The notes: a model not told the origin generated them from the letters alone. A stretch of 64,000 bases of DNA from Sinanaerobacter sp. ZZT-01 (GCF_035621135.1 NZ_CP141728.1:1302001-1366000); one strand, 5' to 3'. Counted from the stretch's first letter, positions 34,043 through 44,284 are shown. Numbers and translations: made by a program.

Positions 34043-34739
34043 CTTTAGCGGGTGTTCCCGCTTTTCTCGGATATTTTGCTGCCGTACTGCTTTGTTTTTT
34101 AATCCATAAAATCTGATGTTCCAGATTCACATCACTGATTTGCAGCGGCTTTTTTTCTTCTAAAACTCCACCTAAAATCTTAATTGCTTTCTTTGCCTGC
34201 AAGATTTCTTCAGATACGCTCAAAGTTTTATATGGTGAAAAGTAACCTCCTATTTTCACAAACGGAATACAATATTCTGAAAGTACAGATAAGTTAGCAA
34301 CTGCTCTTGATACGCATAAATCAAAACTTTCTCTGTAATCTTCTTTTCTAGCTAGCTCTTCCGCTCTTGCATGAATCAATTCAACATTGGAAATTCGTAA
34401 TTCATCTGTGATCTGCTTTAAAATCTTAATTCGCTTTCCAAGTGAATCCATTAACACAAATTCTTTATGAGGATGCAGAATTGCCAGGGGAATACCAGGA
34501 AAACCAGCTCCTGTTCCAACATCAATGATTCGGCTTGAATCATTCCATGGTTCGTATGCGCAGATCATTACAGAATCAATATAATGTTTAAGTATAAATT
34601 CATTTTTATCACATATTGCAGTAAGATTCACATGCTCATTCCATTCTAAAATCTTATTCATATATTGAATCAAACAGTCCAGTGAATGTTGATTATAAGG
34701 TATTTCTAATTCGGATAAGGTTTTTTCTAATTTTTCCAT
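34029..34739 (-). CDS. rsmG: 16S rRNA (guanine-527 N7) methyltransferase
   Basis: A 236-residue S-adenosylmethionine-dependent enzyme that methylates G527 of 16S rRNA. It has a Rossmann-type core: WNEHVNLTAI, IIDVGTGAGFPGIPLAI (SAM loop), LMDSLGKRIKIL and LCVSRAVANLSVLSEY. The C-terminal YPRKAGTPAKEPL is typical of the Firmicutes enzyme. It follows mnmG by 3 bp, its ribosome site lying at the end of mnmG. Confidence 0.96.
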   Translation of the reverse strand: MEKLEKTLSELEIPYNQHSLDCLIQYMNKILEWNEHVNLTAICDKNEFILKHYIDSVMICAYEPWNDSSRIIDVGTGAGFPGIPLAILHPHKEFVLMDSLGKRIKILKQITDELRISNVELIHARAEELARKEDYRESFDLCVSRAVANLSVLSEYCIPFVKIGGYFSPYKTLSVSEEILQAKKAIKILGGVLEEKKPLQISDVNLEHQILWIKKQSSTAAKYPRKAGTPAKEPLK

Positions 34740-34742
34740 ATT

Positions 34743-36620
34743 CTATTTTTTTCTCCTCATCTTCTCAAGGTGAATTAATAATACATTAATATCTGCCGGC
34801 GATACACCTGAAATTCTAGAAGCTTGTCCAACAGAAAGCGGTTTCATTTGATTTAATTTCTGCTGTGCTTCAATTCGCAAACCATCCAACTTAGAATAAT
34901 CAAAATCAGGTGATAATTTTTTTGTTTCCAGCTTTTTAAAACGCTCTACTTGCTGCAACTGCTTCACAATATATCCATCATATTTTATTTGTACTTCTAA
35001 TTGTGTTATGGAATGTTTTGACAATTTCGGGCGAGCTGAATCTATCTCAGCAAGCAGGTCATAAGTCAATTCCGGTCTTTTCAGAAGTTCGGCTAATGAA
35101 ATACGATTCTGTAATGGAGCACTGTTATATTTCTCTAAGAACCAATTAACCTCACTTGGTATAACTTCAACAGTTCGAAGCCGCTCTTTTTCATTTTCTG
35201 CATCTTGTTTTGTCTTTAAAAATTTATGATATCTTTCTTCTGAAATCAATCCGACATCATAACCACGCTGTGTTAAACGCAAATCTGCATTGTCTTGTCT
35301 CAGAAGCAGCCTATATTCCGCTCTAGACGTCATAATTCGATAAGGTTCATTAGTACCTTTTGTTATGAGATCGTCGATTAGAACGCCAATATAAGCCTCG
35401 GATCTATTTAGGATAAACGGATTTTTTTCCATAATTTTTAAAACCGCATTAATTCCGGCAATTAACCCCTGTGCTGCAGCTTCTTCATAACCGGAACTTC
35501 CATTAAACTGACCAGCACAAAATAAATTTTTAATTCGACGATGCTCTAAATTAATTTGAAGATCCAAAGGATCAATGCAATCATATTCAATTGCGTAAGC
35601 AGGACGAACGATTTCCAAATTTTCTAATCCTGGTATCGTCTTATAAAAAGCTTCCTGCACATCTTCAGGTAAGCTTGATGACATCCCTTGAATATACATT
35701 TCATCGGTATAAAGTCCTTCTGGTTCAATAAATAACTGATGTCTCTCTTTATCTTTAAAACGGTTTATTTTATCTTCGATTGAAGGACAATAGCGAGGTC
35801 CTACTCCTTCTATTTTTCCTCCAAAAAGTGCAGACCTTAAAAAATTCTCTCGAATTACTTTATGTGTTTCTTCATTCGTATAAGTAAGCCAGCAAGAAAC
35901 CTGTTCTTTCTCCAGTTTATCATTCATGAAAGAAAATGGGACTATTTCATCATCACCTTTTTGCTCCTGCATTTTCTCAAAATGCATACTTTTTGCTAGT
36001 GCTCTCGCCGGAGTTCCTGTTTTAAATCTTCTCATAGCAAGACCATATTTTCTTAAATTATCACCTAATTCAGTAGAAGGTGCGAGTCCATTTGGCCCAC
36101 TTTCATAAATCCATTCGCCAATGAATATTTTTCCTTTTAAAAAGGTTCCTGTCGCTAAAATAACGGCCTTGGCTTTATAAGCAGAACCTGTTTTTAAAAT
36201 AACACCTCTTACTTGATTTTCTTCAACGATTAGATCGATGACCTCACCCTGCTTTAAATGTAGATTTTCTTCTTTTTCAATCGACTTTTTCATCTCTTCA
36301 TGATAACGTGCCTTATCCGCTTGTGCACGCAGAGAATGAACAGCAGGACCCTTAGCGGTATTCAACATTTTACTCTGGATAAAAGTTTTGTCAATATTAA
36401 TGCCCATCTGCCCGCCAAGTGCATCAATCTCTCTTACCAAATGTCCTTTTCCACTGCCACCGATAGACGGATTACAAGCCATCATCGCAACCGCCTCTAA
36501 ATTAATGGAAAGCATTAAGGTTTTTTTTCCCATACGAGCACAGGCCAAACCAGCTTCACATCCTGCATGTCCTGCTCCAACAACAATTACATCATATTCA
36601 TTCATCACATAATAATTCAT
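34743..36620 (-). CDS. mnmG: tRNA uridine-34 carboxymethylaminomethyl-modifying enzyme, FAD subunit
   Basis: A 625-residue FAD protein. With MnmE it builds the (carboxymethyl)aminomethyl group on wobble U34 of tRNA. Motifs: the N-terminal dinucleotide fold [55 protein letters not shown] and the C-terminal [18 protein letters not shown]. The start at 36620 has AGAGG 10 nt upstream; a start five codons in is possible. It lies between mnmE (13 bp) and rsmG. Confidence 0.96.
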   Translation of the reverse strand: MNYYVMNEYDVIVVGAGHAGCEAGLACARMGKKTLMLSINLEAVAMMACNPSIGGSGKGHLVREIDALGGQMGINIDKTFIQSKMLNTAKGPAVHSLRAQADKARYHEEMKKSIEKEENLHLKQGEVIDLIVEENQVRGVILKTGSAYKAKAVILATGTFLKGKIFIGEWIYESGPNGLAPSTELGDNLRKYGLAMRRFKTGTPARALAKSMHFEKMQEQKGDDEIVPFSFMNDKLEKEQVSCWLTYTNEETHKVIRENFLRSALFGGKIEGVGPRYCPSIEDKINRFKDKERHQLFIEPEGLYTDEMYIQGMSSSLPEDVQEAFYKTIPGLENLEIVRPAYAIEYDCIDPLDLQINLEHRRIKNLFCAGQFNGSSGYEEAAAQGLIAGINAVLKIMEKNPFILNRSEAYIGVLIDDLITKGTNEPYRIMTSRAEYRLLLRQDNADLRLTQRGYDVGLISEERYHKFLKTKQDAENEKERLRTVEVIPSEVNWFLEKYNSAPLQNRISLAELLKRPELTYDLLAEIDSARPKLSKHSITQLEVQIKYDGYIVKQLQQVERFKKLETKKLSPDFDYSKLDGLRIEAQQKLNQMKPLSVGQASRISGVSPADINVLLIHLEKMRRKK

Positions 36621-36633
36621 AAGTTATAATCCT

Positions 36634-38019
36634 CTATTTTCCAAGACAAAAACGAGAAAACACTTCATTTATGATGTCTTCCGATACCGTTTCGCCGATC
36701 ATTTCTCCTAGTAACTCCCATGCTCTTTTTATATCGACTTCAATAAAATCCATCGCTTCCATTTTTTTTATCATTTTCAATGCATCGTTAATAGACTGTT
36801 TTGCTTGTAAAAGCAGCTCTTTATGGCGCACATTTGTAACCATCATGCTGTTTTTTTGAACTAGATCACCACCGTAAACCATTTTTTCTATTTCTTCTTC
36901 CAGCTCATTTAATCCGGTTTCATTCTTCATCGAAGTATACAAAATAACAGCTCCAGGTAATGTCCTTTTTATTTCTTTCTCACAAAGGCTTATTTCTAAA
37001 TCAGTCTTGTTAATTAATACAATGGTTTTTCTTTCTCCAATATAATTTGCAATCTCTAAATCTTCTTTCATAAGAGGCTGACTTGCATCTAGCATAAAAA
37101 TAATAAGATCTGCCTGATTAAAGGATTGTTTACTCTTCTCAATTCCTATTTTTTCTATAATATCATCCGTCTCATGAATCCCTGCTGTATCAGTAAGGCG
37201 AATCGGTATCCCTCTAACGCTCATTGATTCTTCAATAATATCCCTTGTTGTCCCAGGTATTTCTGTCACAATAGCACGGGATTCTCTTAAAAAGGCATTC
37301 ATTAATGAAGACTTGCCGACATTAGGTTTGCCTATAATCGTGACAGCAATACCATCTCTTAACATTCTCCCTGTATCAGCTAATGATAATAGTTTATCAA
37401 TTTTATCGCCAATTAACAATAAACTTTCTTCCTGTTTTTTATAAGTTAGTACTTCAATATCTTCGTCCGGATAATCTAAATTTACCGCAATCTGCACCAA
37501 AATATCCATAAGATCAGAACGTATTTCTTTTATTTTACTCGATAATTCTCCCTCCATTTGAGAAAGAGCGACCTGAAAGCTTTTATCTGTCTTTGCTTTT
37601 ATTAAATCGATTACAGCCTCTGCCTGTGATAAGTCCAGTCTTCCATTTAAAAAAGCTCTCTTCGTGAATTCACCTTTTTCGGCTAATCGAGCACCAAAAC
37701 GAAGCACTAAAGCTAATGTCTTCTGTAATGAAATGCTGCTTCCATGACAATGAATTTCTGCTATATCCTCCATTGTATAAGTATAAGGTGCTTTCATAAA
37801 AACAGCCATAACTTCATCAATCGTTTGATTTGTTTGAGGATCTATTACAATGCCATATGTCAATCTACGATTAACGATTTGATGTTGTTCTGAATTTTTT
37901 TTACTAATCGGAATAAAAATCTGATTTAGAATATCTTTTGATTTTTCACCGCTCATCCGAATGATTCCAATGCCACCTTCTCCAAAGGCTGTGGCAATGG
38001 CAGCAATGGTATCTTCCAT
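36634..38019 (-). CDS. mnmE: tRNA modification GTPase
   Basis: A 461-residue GTPase partner of MnmG. The N-terminal tetrahydrofolate-binding domain (DTIAAIATAFGEGGIGIIRMSG) is followed by a helical region containing the G domain (about residues 220-375): GKPNVGKSSLMN, DTAGIHET and NKTD. The C-terminal motif CLGK supplies the conserved Cys. The start follows GAGGAGTAGTAAAA. It belongs to the jag-mnmE-mnmG-rsmG string near the origin. Confidence 0.96.
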   Translation of the reverse strand: MEDTIAAIATAFGEGGIGIIRMSGEKSKDILNQIFIPISKKNSEQHQIVNRRLTYGIVIDPQTNQTIDEVMAVFMKAPYTYTMEDIAEIHCHGSSISLQKTLALVLRFGARLAEKGEFTKRAFLNGRLDLSQAEAVIDLIKAKTDKSFQVALSQMEGELSSKIKEIRSDLMDILVQIAVNLDYPDEDIEVLTYKKQEESLLLIGDKIDKLLSLADTGRMLRDGIAVTIIGKPNVGKSSLMNAFLRESRAIVTEIPGTTRDIIEESMSVRGIPIRLTDTAGIHETDDIIEKIGIEKSKQSFNQADLIIFMLDASQPLMKEDLEIANYIGERKTIVLINKTDLEISLCEKEIKRTLPGAVILYTSMKNETGLNELEEEIEKMVYGGDLVQKNSMMVTNVRHKELLLQAKQSINDALKMIKKMEAMDFIEVDIKRAWELLGEMIGETVSEDIINEVFSRFCLGK

Positions 38020-38042
38020 TTTTACTACTCCTCATTACATAG

Positions 38043-38068
38043 AAGGCTGCTTCCGAAGAAACAGCCTT
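38043..38068 (-). other. UUCG-capped hairpin between jag and mnmE
   Basis: On the transcribed strand AAGGCTGTTTC-TTCG-GAAGCAGCCTT forms a stem capped by the extra-stable C(UUCG)G loop. The T-run lies on the 5' side for this strand, so it is not a canonical terminator for jag. It may protect or stall the mRNA, or end antisense transcripts. Confidence 0.5.
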
Positions 38069-38078
38069 TTTTACAACA

Positions 38079-38894
38079 TTATTTTAATTCAATGATAACC
38101 CTTCTATAAGGCTCTTCTCCCTCACTTCTTGTCACAATTCCGGCTTTACTTTGTAAAGTCGCATGTATCACTTTTCTTTCATAAGGGTTCATAGGCTCAA
38201 GACGAACACTTTTCTTAGAATGAAGAACTTTATCTCCCAGACGATTTGCAAGTTGTTCCAACGTCTTTTCTCTCTTTTGCCTATAATTTTCCGCATCTAC
38301 TACAACACGAATATATTTTTCTTTATCTCTATTCACAATCAAGCTAGTCAAATATTGGATCGCATCTAAAGTTTGACCCCTTTTTCCTATAATGGTTCCC
38401 GAATCCTTTCCCTCTATATCAACATAAACATTTCCTTCATTTTTATATCCTTTAATAGAAAGGTCCAAACCCATCTTTTCAGTTACTTCTTTTAAAAATG
38501 TAACCGCAGCATGCTCCTGTACTTCGACAAGGTCAGAAGGCCGTTCCCGAATTACGAGCGTTTCTTCTTTTCTCGAAGCTTTTGGTGCGCCCATTTTTTC
38601 TTCCTTATGAACTACTTCTTGCTTTTTTACTACAGGTTTTTCTGATATTTTTTCTCCAACTATTTTCTTTAATGATTTTTCTGATATTTTTTCTTCAACT
38701 ATTTTTTTTGATGGTTTTTCTTCAATCATTTTTTCGACACGAACCTTAGCAAGTTTTGATCCGATTCCAAAAAATCCTTTCGTAGGCTCCTCTAATACGG
38801 TAACCTTTACCTCTTCTTTCGTAAGCTTTAAATCGATTAACGCCAATTTAACAGCTTCTTCTATCGTGGTTCCCCATTTTTCTGAATAATCCAT
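38079..38894 (-). CDS. jag: RNA-binding protein Jag (KhpB/EloR)
   Basis: A 271-residue RNA-binding protein that with KhpA affects cell elongation. The Jag-N domain reads WGTTIEEAVKLALIDLKLTKEEV and FFGIGSKLAKVRVE. A Lys/Glu-rich linker with repeated EKISEK units (about residues 70-120) follows, then the KH domain IIGKRGQTLDAIQYLTSLIV and the R3H domain with MNPYERKVIHATLQ. The start follows GGAGGAATAAACG. It is encoded 15 bp after yidC, the standard arrangement. Confidence 0.93.
   Translation of the reverse strand: MDYSEKWGTTIEEAVKLALIDLKLTKEEVKVTVLEEPTKGFFGIGSKLAKVRVEKMIEEKPSKKIVEEKISEKSLKKIVGEKISEKPVVKKQEVVHKEEKMGAPKASRKEETLVIRERPSDLVEVQEHAAVTFLKEVTEKMGLDLSIKGYKNEGNVYVDIEGKDSGTIIGKRGQTLDAIQYLTSLIVNRDKEKYIRVVVDAENYRQKREKTLEQLANRLGDKVLHSKKSVRLEPMNPYERKVIHATLQSKAGIVTRSEGEEPYRRVIIELK
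38632..38715. repeat. Imperfect tandem repeat in the jag linker
   Basis: Units beginning TTTTTCTGATATTTTTTCT followed by CAACTATTTT occur twice in a row, encoding the repeated EKISEK stretch of the Jag linker. Such low-complexity repeats often vary in number between strains. Confidence 0.5.
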
Positions 38895-38909
38895 CGTTTA
38901 TTCCTCCAT

Positions 38910-39623
38910 TTATTTCTTTCCCTTTTTCTTTGAAGCATCCTTTTGTGCTTTTGCTTTTTTCTTTAATTTATTTAGTATAATTGTTTGGAATACTTGAATC
39001 AAATTACCGAGAAACCAATAAATAGCTAAGCCGGCAGGGAAAGAGCGACCCATCCACACAATCATAACAGGAAAGAAATATTTCATCATTTTCATCATAG
39101 GATTTGCAGGGTTCTCTGCTGTCATCTGCGATTGTGACTGCGAAAGTGACATAGAAAAATAAGTAGTAATACCTGCAGCAATCGGTAAAATCCAGCTATC
39201 TGGCTGACTTAAATCTGGAATCCACAAAAAAGATTCATGAACTGCCATAATCATGCTTGAATTATCAATATAAGCAATTGGATTTCTCAAAAGTGCAAAT
39301 AAGCCAATAATAATCGGAAATTGAATCAGCATTGGAAGACATCCAAGCATAGGATTAAATTTTTCTTCCTGATAAAGCTCCTGCATTTTTTGGTTCATCA
39401 TTTCTTTATCATTTGCATATTTTTTTTGTATTGCAGTCATTTTTGGTTGTAAATCCTGCATTTTAGATGTATGTTTAATTTGATTTGCATACAAAGGGAA
39501 CAGACATAGCCGCACAATTACAGTGAATACGATTAATGTGATAGCATAATTATCAATGAAACTATACAAAAAATACAATAATGATCCCAAAGGTATTGCT
39601 ATAAATTTTGTCACTGTATTCAT
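38910..39623 (-). CDS. yidC: Membrane protein insertase YidC/SpoIIIJ
   Basis: A 237-residue short (Gram-positive type) Oxa1/YidC insertase that places proteins in the cytoplasmic membrane with or without Sec. Five hydrophobic segments are seen. Conserved parts include FTVIVRLCLFPLYANQIKHTSKMQDLQPKM split over the first loop, FNPMLGCLPMLIQFPI and FPAGLAIYWFLGNLIQVFQT; the hydrophilic-groove Arg is in VIVRL. The ATG at 39623 is only 2 nt from GGAGG; a GTG three codons later (39614) has better spacing and may be the true start. Confidence 0.93.
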   Translation of the reverse strand: MNTVTKFIAIPLGSLLYFLYSFIDNYAITLIVFTVIVRLCLFPLYANQIKHTSKMQDLQPKMTAIQKKYANDKEMMNQKMQELYQEEKFNPMLGCLPMLIQFPIIIGLFALLRNPIAYIDNSSMIMAVHESFLWIPDLSQPDSWILPIAAGITTYFSMSLSQSQSQMTAENPANPMMKMMKYFFPVMIVWMGRSFPAGLAIYWFLGNLIQVFQTIILNKLKKKAKAQKDASKKKGKK

Positions 39624-39670
39624 TACCTCCTAAATTTATGCAAAATGCATAAATTTTTTTTCCTATTTGT

Positions 39671-39886
39671 TTATTTTAAAGGATCATATCCTCCATCATG
39701 AAAAGGATGACACTTCAAAATCCGTATTATACCAAGATAACTACCCTTCCATGCTCCATACTTTTGCACTGCTTGAATAAAATATTCTGAACACGTAGGG
39801 TAAAACCGACATGTAGCCGGAAATAATGGTGAAATATATTTCTGATAACTTCGAATAAAAAATATGATTATTTTTTTCAAGTCCAT
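39671..39886 (-). CDS. yidD: Membrane protein insertion efficiency factor YidD
   Basis: A 71-residue small basic protein that assists YidC. It has the full family pattern: [28 protein letters not shown] and [20 protein letters not shown], with the three conserved Cys. It lies between rnpA (5 bp) and yidC (47 bp), the conserved order. Confidence 0.95.
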   Translation of the reverse strand: MDLKKIIIFFIRSYQKYISPLFPATCRFYPTCSEYFIQAVQKYGAWKGSYLGIIRILKCHPFHDGGYDPLK

Positions 39887-39891
39887 TCACC

Positions 39892-40236
39892 TTACTTTAA
39901 TTTCTTCCTTAAACCAGATCTTTTTATTGCGGCTTCCATAGATTTTTTCACATCCGCATATTTCAAATTTAAAATTGTTTTTCTGGCTATAAAAATAATA
40001 TCATAGCCTATAGCTAAATCTTTTTCAATCGATCGATAGCTTTCTTTCATTAACCTTCTGGCTCGATTTCTAATGACACTTTTTCCTACTTTTTTGCTAG
40101 CTAAAAAGGCAGTTCTGTTATAAGCTTTTCCATTTTTTTTAAAAAAAAGGACAACATATCTATCACCAACAGATCTACCTTTATTATAAAGGGCAGAAAA
40201 ATCCTTTTTATTTCTTAAAACATTCGGTTTTAGCAT
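39892..40236 (-). CDS. rnpA: Ribonuclease P protein component
   Basis: A 114-residue basic protein that helps the RNase P RNA process tRNA 5' ends. The conserved RNR motif appears as SVIRNRARRLMKESYR, with GRSVGDRYVVLFF and GYDIIFIARK flanking. The ATG at 40236 gives the usual length and starts MLKPNVLRNKKDF; a longer reading by 15 codons has no support. It is 57 bp after rpmH. Confidence 0.95.
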   Translation of the reverse strand: MLKPNVLRNKKDFSALYNKGRSVGDRYVVLFFKKNGKAYNRTAFLASKKVGKSVIRNRARRLMKESYRSIEKDLAIGYDIIFIARKTILNLKYADVKKSMEAAIKRSGLRKKLK

Positions 40237-40293
40237 TTTATTTTCCAATCCTTTTGCAAAAAAACGAAACAAAAAGACCACATATTGCGGTCT

Positions 40294-40428
40294 CTATGCT
40301 GTTAAAGATTTTCTTCCTCTTGCTCTTCTTCTTTTTAACACATTTCTACCGTTCTTTGTACTCATTCTCTTTCTGAATCCATGCTCTCTTTTTCTCTGTC
40401 TAACCTTAGGTTGAAAAGTCTGTTTCAT
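40294..40428 (-). CDS. rpmH: 50S ribosomal protein L34
   Basis: A 44-residue ribosomal protein of the large subunit. It begins [18 protein letters not shown] and ends GRKSLTA; the [20 protein letters not shown] core is the L34 signature. The start follows GGAGGTGTAGAAA. It is the first gene of the rpmH-rnpA-yidD-yidC-jag group. Here it stands downstream of recF in the same direction rather than divergent from dnaA, which is unusual. Confidence 0.97.
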   Translation of the reverse strand: MKQTFQPKVRQRKREHGFRKRMSTKNGRNVLKRRRARGRKSLTA

Positions 40429-40525
40429 TTTCTACACCTCCTTATATCTGTAATTTGTGCAATACAATTTTACAAACTACAATATGTAGTCTTACTTCAT
40501 CATATAATGACACAATTGCCTAGTT

Positions 40526-40554
40526 ATTATACATTTAAACCCCTGCTATGTCAA
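40526..40554 (-). promoter_or_regulatory. Sigma-A promoter of rpmH
   Basis: The minus strand has TTGACA (40549-40554) and TATAAT (40526-40531) with a 17-bp spacer, a consensus promoter. The -35 box overlaps the last codons of recF. Confidence 0.85.
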
Positions 40555-41664
40555 TGTTTTTATAGTATTTTGTAGCTTCTTTACCGTTCCATTATTTACT
40601 TCGAAAATAAATCCATCCGGCATATTTTTCAATAATGTTTTTCCGATTTCTGTAGTCGTTATAAAAATCTGTGTTTCATTCAGCCTATTTAATAGAAAAG
40701 TCTGCCTTTCTCCATCTAATTCAGATAACACATCGTCTAAAAGCAATATTGCATTTTCATTTGTCTCTTCTTTTATTAAAGATAGTTCTGCAAGTTTTAA
40801 AGAAAGTGCAGCTGTCCTTTGCTGACCTTGTGAACCAAACTTTCGAATATCTATCTCGTCAACGCTAATTTTTAAATCATCCTTATGAGGCCCTATGCTT
40901 GTACTTCTATGAAAAATATCTTTTTTTAAATTTCTCTTAAGCGCATCTAAAAAATATTGTTTCTGCTCTTTGATATCCGACCCAAATTGTAAGTTAGTCT
41001 CATAATTAATTTGTAAATTTTCTTTTTCATTCGTAATCTTGGAGTGCAGTTCTTTACTGATTCCATTTAGTTTGTCTATAAATTTCTTTCTTTCTATGAT
41101 AATTTTAGATCCATATTCTACTAATTCTTCATTCCAAACATCCAACACCTGCTGATCTATTTCTTGCATTTTTAATAAAGTATTACGATGCTGCACTATT
41201 TTTTTGTATTTTCCTAGATTTTTATAATAAACCGGCCTTAGCTGACATAATTCTCGGTCAATAAATCTCCTTCTTTTTTCCGGCTCTCCTTTTACAATCT
41301 TTAAATCTTCCGGAGAAAAAATTACTGTATAAACATGTTCAAGTAAATCAATGTTTTTTTGAATTGCCACTCCATCAATTTTAATTTGTTTTTGTTTCTC
41401 TGCATAGCGTATCTCAATTTCTAGTTTTTCTCCATTTTTTACAGTTGTACTTTTTGCAGAACAATATGTTTGATTAAATCCTATCATCTCTGCATCTCTG
41501 CTCGTTCTAAATGATTTTCCAAGACTCATAATATAGATAGATTCTAATAAATTTGTTTTTCCTTGTGCATTATTTCCGGTAATGATATTTACTTTCGGAT
41601 GAAATACAACATCTTGTGTTGAATAATTCCGAAAATTATGCAATTCAATTTTATTGAGGTACAT
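40546..41664 (-). CDS. recF: DNA replication and repair protein RecF
   Basis: A 372-residue SMC-like ATPase that helps load RecA at gaps. It has Walker A GNNAQGKTNLLESIY, the family SLGKSFRTSRD, ABC signature FGSQGQQRTAALSLKLAEL and Walker B LLLDDVLSELD. It starts 11 bp after dnaN; the small S4-domain gene (yaaA) often found between them is missing. It is on the minus strand together with dnaN and dnaA. Confidence 0.96.
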   Translation of the reverse strand: MYLNKIELHNFRNYSTQDVVFHPKVNIITGNNAQGKTNLLESIYIMSLGKSFRTSRDAEMIGFNQTYCSAKSTTVKNGEKLEIEIRYAEKQKQIKIDGVAIQKNIDLLEHVYTVIFSPEDLKIVKGEPEKRRRFIDRELCQLRPVYYKNLGKYKKIVQHRNTLLKMQEIDQQVLDVWNEELVEYGSKIIIERKKFIDKLNGISKELHSKITNEKENLQINYETNLQFGSDIKEQKQYFLDALKRNLKKDIFHRSTSIGPHKDDLKISVDEIDIRKFGSQGQQRTAALSLKLAELSLIKEETNENAILLLDDVLSELDGERQTFLLNRLNETQIFITTTEIGKTLLKNMPDGFIFEVNNGTVKKLQNTIKTLT

Positions 41665-41675
41665 CGCGTTCTACC

Positions 41676-42785
41676 TTAATTAGTTGCAATTCTTACAGGC
41701 AGAACCAAATATTCAAAAGCATTTCCTTCAACTGGTTTTATAACACAAGGACTTATACTGCTATTAAATTGTAAAATGATCTGCTCATCTGTAACTACTT
41801 TTAAAACATCTAAAACATATTTTGAATTAAATCCGATTTCTAGATTATCACCTAATTTTTCAATCATAACTGTTTCTCTAACTGTTCCTTCTTCTGAACG
41901 AGAAGTAATTTCCATGCTCTCGCCTTCTATAGAAAATTTAACCAAATTATTTTTTCCTTCTTTTGCTAATAAAGAAGCTCTTTCTATACTTTCTAAAAAA
42001 TCACTTCTATTAAGAATAACTCTACAATTGTAATTTTTAGGTAAAATATCATTATACTTAATAAATTCCCCTTCTAAGAGGCGCAATACAATTCTAGTGT
42101 CCTGCATTGTAATAACAGCTTTTTTTTCATCTAATATCATTGAAATCGTCTCTTCTTCGGAATCCATCATAATTTTGTTAATTTCATTTAAAATACGAGC
42201 AGCGATGACTAGTCTTTGTTCTTGTTTATTGTCCATCTTTTCCCTATTTACAGCCATTCGGAAGCCGTCTAGTGCAACCATCGTTATCTGCTCTAAGGAA
42301 ATATCCATTAAAACACCTACAATGATCCCCTTTGATTCATCAATGCTGGCAGCAAATGAAGTCTTTTTTATCAATTCTTTTAAAATCTCTTTTTCAATAA
42401 ACAATGACTGTTGTTCTAGTACAATTCCAATATTAGGAAATTCATCAGCAGGTAAGCCGACAATTGTAAATTCGGAAGACATGCAGCGAATGAGAATTTG
42501 ATTATTTTCCATTTGATGAATTTCGATTGTGTCATTTGGTAATTTTCTAATAATATCACTGAATAATCTGGCCGATACAACAATTGCACCTGGTTCAGAG
42601 ACGGAAACAGTGATTGTTTTTTCAATACTTAGATCCAAATCTGAAGCTGAAAGTCTCAATTGGTTATCCCCAGTTGTTTCTAAAAGGATACCTTTTAGGA
42701 TTGGAAGAGTTGTACGAGTAGTAACAGCTTTTGAAACAGTATTCAAAGCTTTTGATAAAGTTTGTTGTGTACAAGTAAAGTGCAT
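41676..42785 (-). CDS. dnaN: DNA polymerase III sliding clamp (beta subunit)
   Basis: A 369-residue ring-forming clamp that holds DNA polymerase III on DNA. It shows the three-domain beta-clamp pattern: MHFTCTQQTLSKALNTVSKAV, TLPILKGILLET, LSASDLDLSIE, and the C-terminal YLVLPVRI that lines the protein-binding pocket. The start follows GGAGGCATTCTC. The DnaA-trio element lies just upstream of its ribosome binding site. Confidence 0.97.
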   Translation of the reverse strand: MHFTCTQQTLSKALNTVSKAVTTRTTLPILKGILLETTGDNQLRLSASDLDLSIEKTITVSVSEPGAIVVSARLFSDIIRKLPNDTIEIHQMENNQILIRCMSSEFTIVGLPADEFPNIGIVLEQQSLFIEKEILKELIKKTSFAASIDESKGIIVGVLMDISLEQITMVALDGFRMAVNREKMDNKQEQRLVIAARILNEINKIMMDSEEETISMILDEKKAVITMQDTRIVLRLLEGEFIKYNDILPKNYNCRVILNRSDFLESIERASLLAKEGKNNLVKFSIEGESMEITSRSEEGTVRETVMIEKLGDNLEIGFNSKYVLDVLKVVTDEQIILQFNSSISPCVIKPVEGNAFEYLVLPVRIATN

Positions 42786-42946
42786 GAGAATGCCTCCTTC
42801 TTATAAATAAAAGTTAGTAACAGTAGTAATAGGGCCTGTGGATTTGTGGATAACTTCTGTGGATAAGTAAACGTCACAATCCTCCCTGTGAAAAACAATG
42901 TGCATAAAGAGGATAAAATTGTCTTTGAAAATTTTGTACCTGTGGA
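42786..42946. promoter_or_regulatory. oriC: Origin unwinding region between dnaA and dnaN
   Basis: DnaA boxes lie at 42858-42866 and 42845-42853 (both TGTGGATAA), with weaker ones at 42837-42845 and 42941-42949. They are followed by GGGCC and then six DnaA-trios TAG-TAA-CAG-TAG-TAA-TAG (42815-42832, plus strand) running into the AT-rich TTATAAATAAAAG. This is the order of the Bacillus basal unwinding system: boxes, G/C cluster, trios, AT-rich site. Confidence 0.85.
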
Positions 42947-44284
42947 TTAAATTTCTTTTATTTGTGATTCTAATGAAGCGATTACGTTTTTCAAATCTTC
43001 ATTTTCAACGATGGAAGCTGAAATTTTTTCGTAAGCATGTAAAACGGTTGTATGATCTCGATTTCCAAATTCCTCTCCTATTTTAGGTAAGGATAGATCC
43101 GTGAGCGTTCTGCATAAATACATTGCGATTTGTCTTGGGAAGGAAATGTTTCGTGATCTTTTAGAGGATGTCATGTCAGATTCTTTGATGTCAAAGTGTT
43201 TGCAAACGTTTTGTTTAATAGTAAAAGGAGTTATTTCTGTGTTTTTGGAAGAAAAGACATCCTTCAACACTTCTCGAGCCAATTCTTTTGTAATTTTTTG
43301 ATTGGTTAAATTTGCATAAGCAATGACTCGAATAAATGCACCTTCCAATTCCCGTATATTGGATTGAATTTTTTCTGCAATGATACCAATTACATCTAAG
43401 AGCGTATCAGAAATTGCGATTTCTTCCAATTCTGCTTTTTTCATTAAAATAGCAACTCTCGTTTCATAATCCGGGGCTTGTATGTCTGCGATTAAACCCC
43501 ACTCGAATCGGGAACGCAAGCGTTCCTCTAATGTTGCAATTTCTTTCGGAGGCCGGTCGCTTGAAATGATAATTTGTTTATTTGCTTCGTAAAGAGTATT
43601 AAACGTATGGAAAATTTCTTCCTGTGTTCGTTCTTTTTTCTCAATAAATTGAATATCGTCAATCATCAAAACGTCAATACTGCGATATTTATTTCGAAAC
43701 TCCACATTTTTGTCAGTTCGGATTGCTTTAATTAATTCATTCGTAAACATCTCAGAGGAAACATAAAGAACTCTTACCTTTGAATTTTGCTGCAAGATAT
43801 AGTGTCCAATCGCGTGCATTAAATGTGTTTTTCCAAGTCCGGCTCCGCCATAGATGAACAAGGGGTTATACGCTTTAGCCGGCTGTTCTGCAACAGCTAG
43901 AGAAGCTGCATGTGCAAACCGATTGTTATTTCCAATGACAAAGGTGTTGAATATGTATTTGGGGTTTAAATAGAGTTCATCGGTAAAAGCATGTCCCAAA
44001 GCACCACTGTTGTTTTGTGTTACCTGAGCTTCCTCTGGAGAAATAAATGAAACCTTTAAATTTTTTCCAAAGGCCTGCTTTACTGCATTTTCAATAACTG
44101 GCTTGTAACGTCCCTCTAGAATCGATTTTGAAAAATCACTATAAAGCGATAGATATAAAATTCCCTCTTTATCATCGACATTAATCGGGGATAGAGGAGA
44201 AATCCATGTATCAAAGCTGACGGGCGTTAATTCAGGTTGAAGAAGCTCCAGAGTTTTTTCCCAGAGTATTTTTATATTATTCAT
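42947..44284 (-). CDS. dnaA: Chromosomal replication initiator DnaA
   Basis: A 445-residue AAA+ initiator that binds DnaA boxes and opens the origin. Domain I reads [22 protein letters not shown]. Domain III has Walker [41 protein letters not shown] and the Arg-rich sensor region. Domain IV has the DnaA signature [16 protein letters not shown]. The start follows GGAGTACCA. It is on the minus strand, with box clusters on both sides, and it is divergent from gyrB, unlike the common order. Confidence 0.98.
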   Translation of the reverse strand: MNNIKILWEKTLELLQPELTPVSFDTWISPLSPINVDDKEGILYLSLYSDFSKSILEGRYKPVIENAVKQAFGKNLKVSFISPEEAQVTQNNSGALGHAFTDELYLNPKYIFNTFVIGNNNRFAHAASLAVAEQPAKAYNPLFIYGGAGLGKTHLMHAIGHYILQQNSKVRVLYVSSEMFTNELIKAIRTDKNVEFRNKYRSIDVLMIDDIQFIEKKERTQEEIFHTFNTLYEANKQIIISSDRPPKEIATLEERLRSRFEWGLIADIQAPDYETRVAILMKKAELEEIAISDTLLDVIGIIAEKIQSNIRELEGAFIRVIAYANLTNQKITKELAREVLKDVFSSKNTEITPFTIKQNVCKHFDIKESDMTSSKRSRNISFPRQIAMYLCRTLTDLSLPKIGEEFGNRDHTTVLHAYEKISASIVENEDLKNVIASLESQIKEI

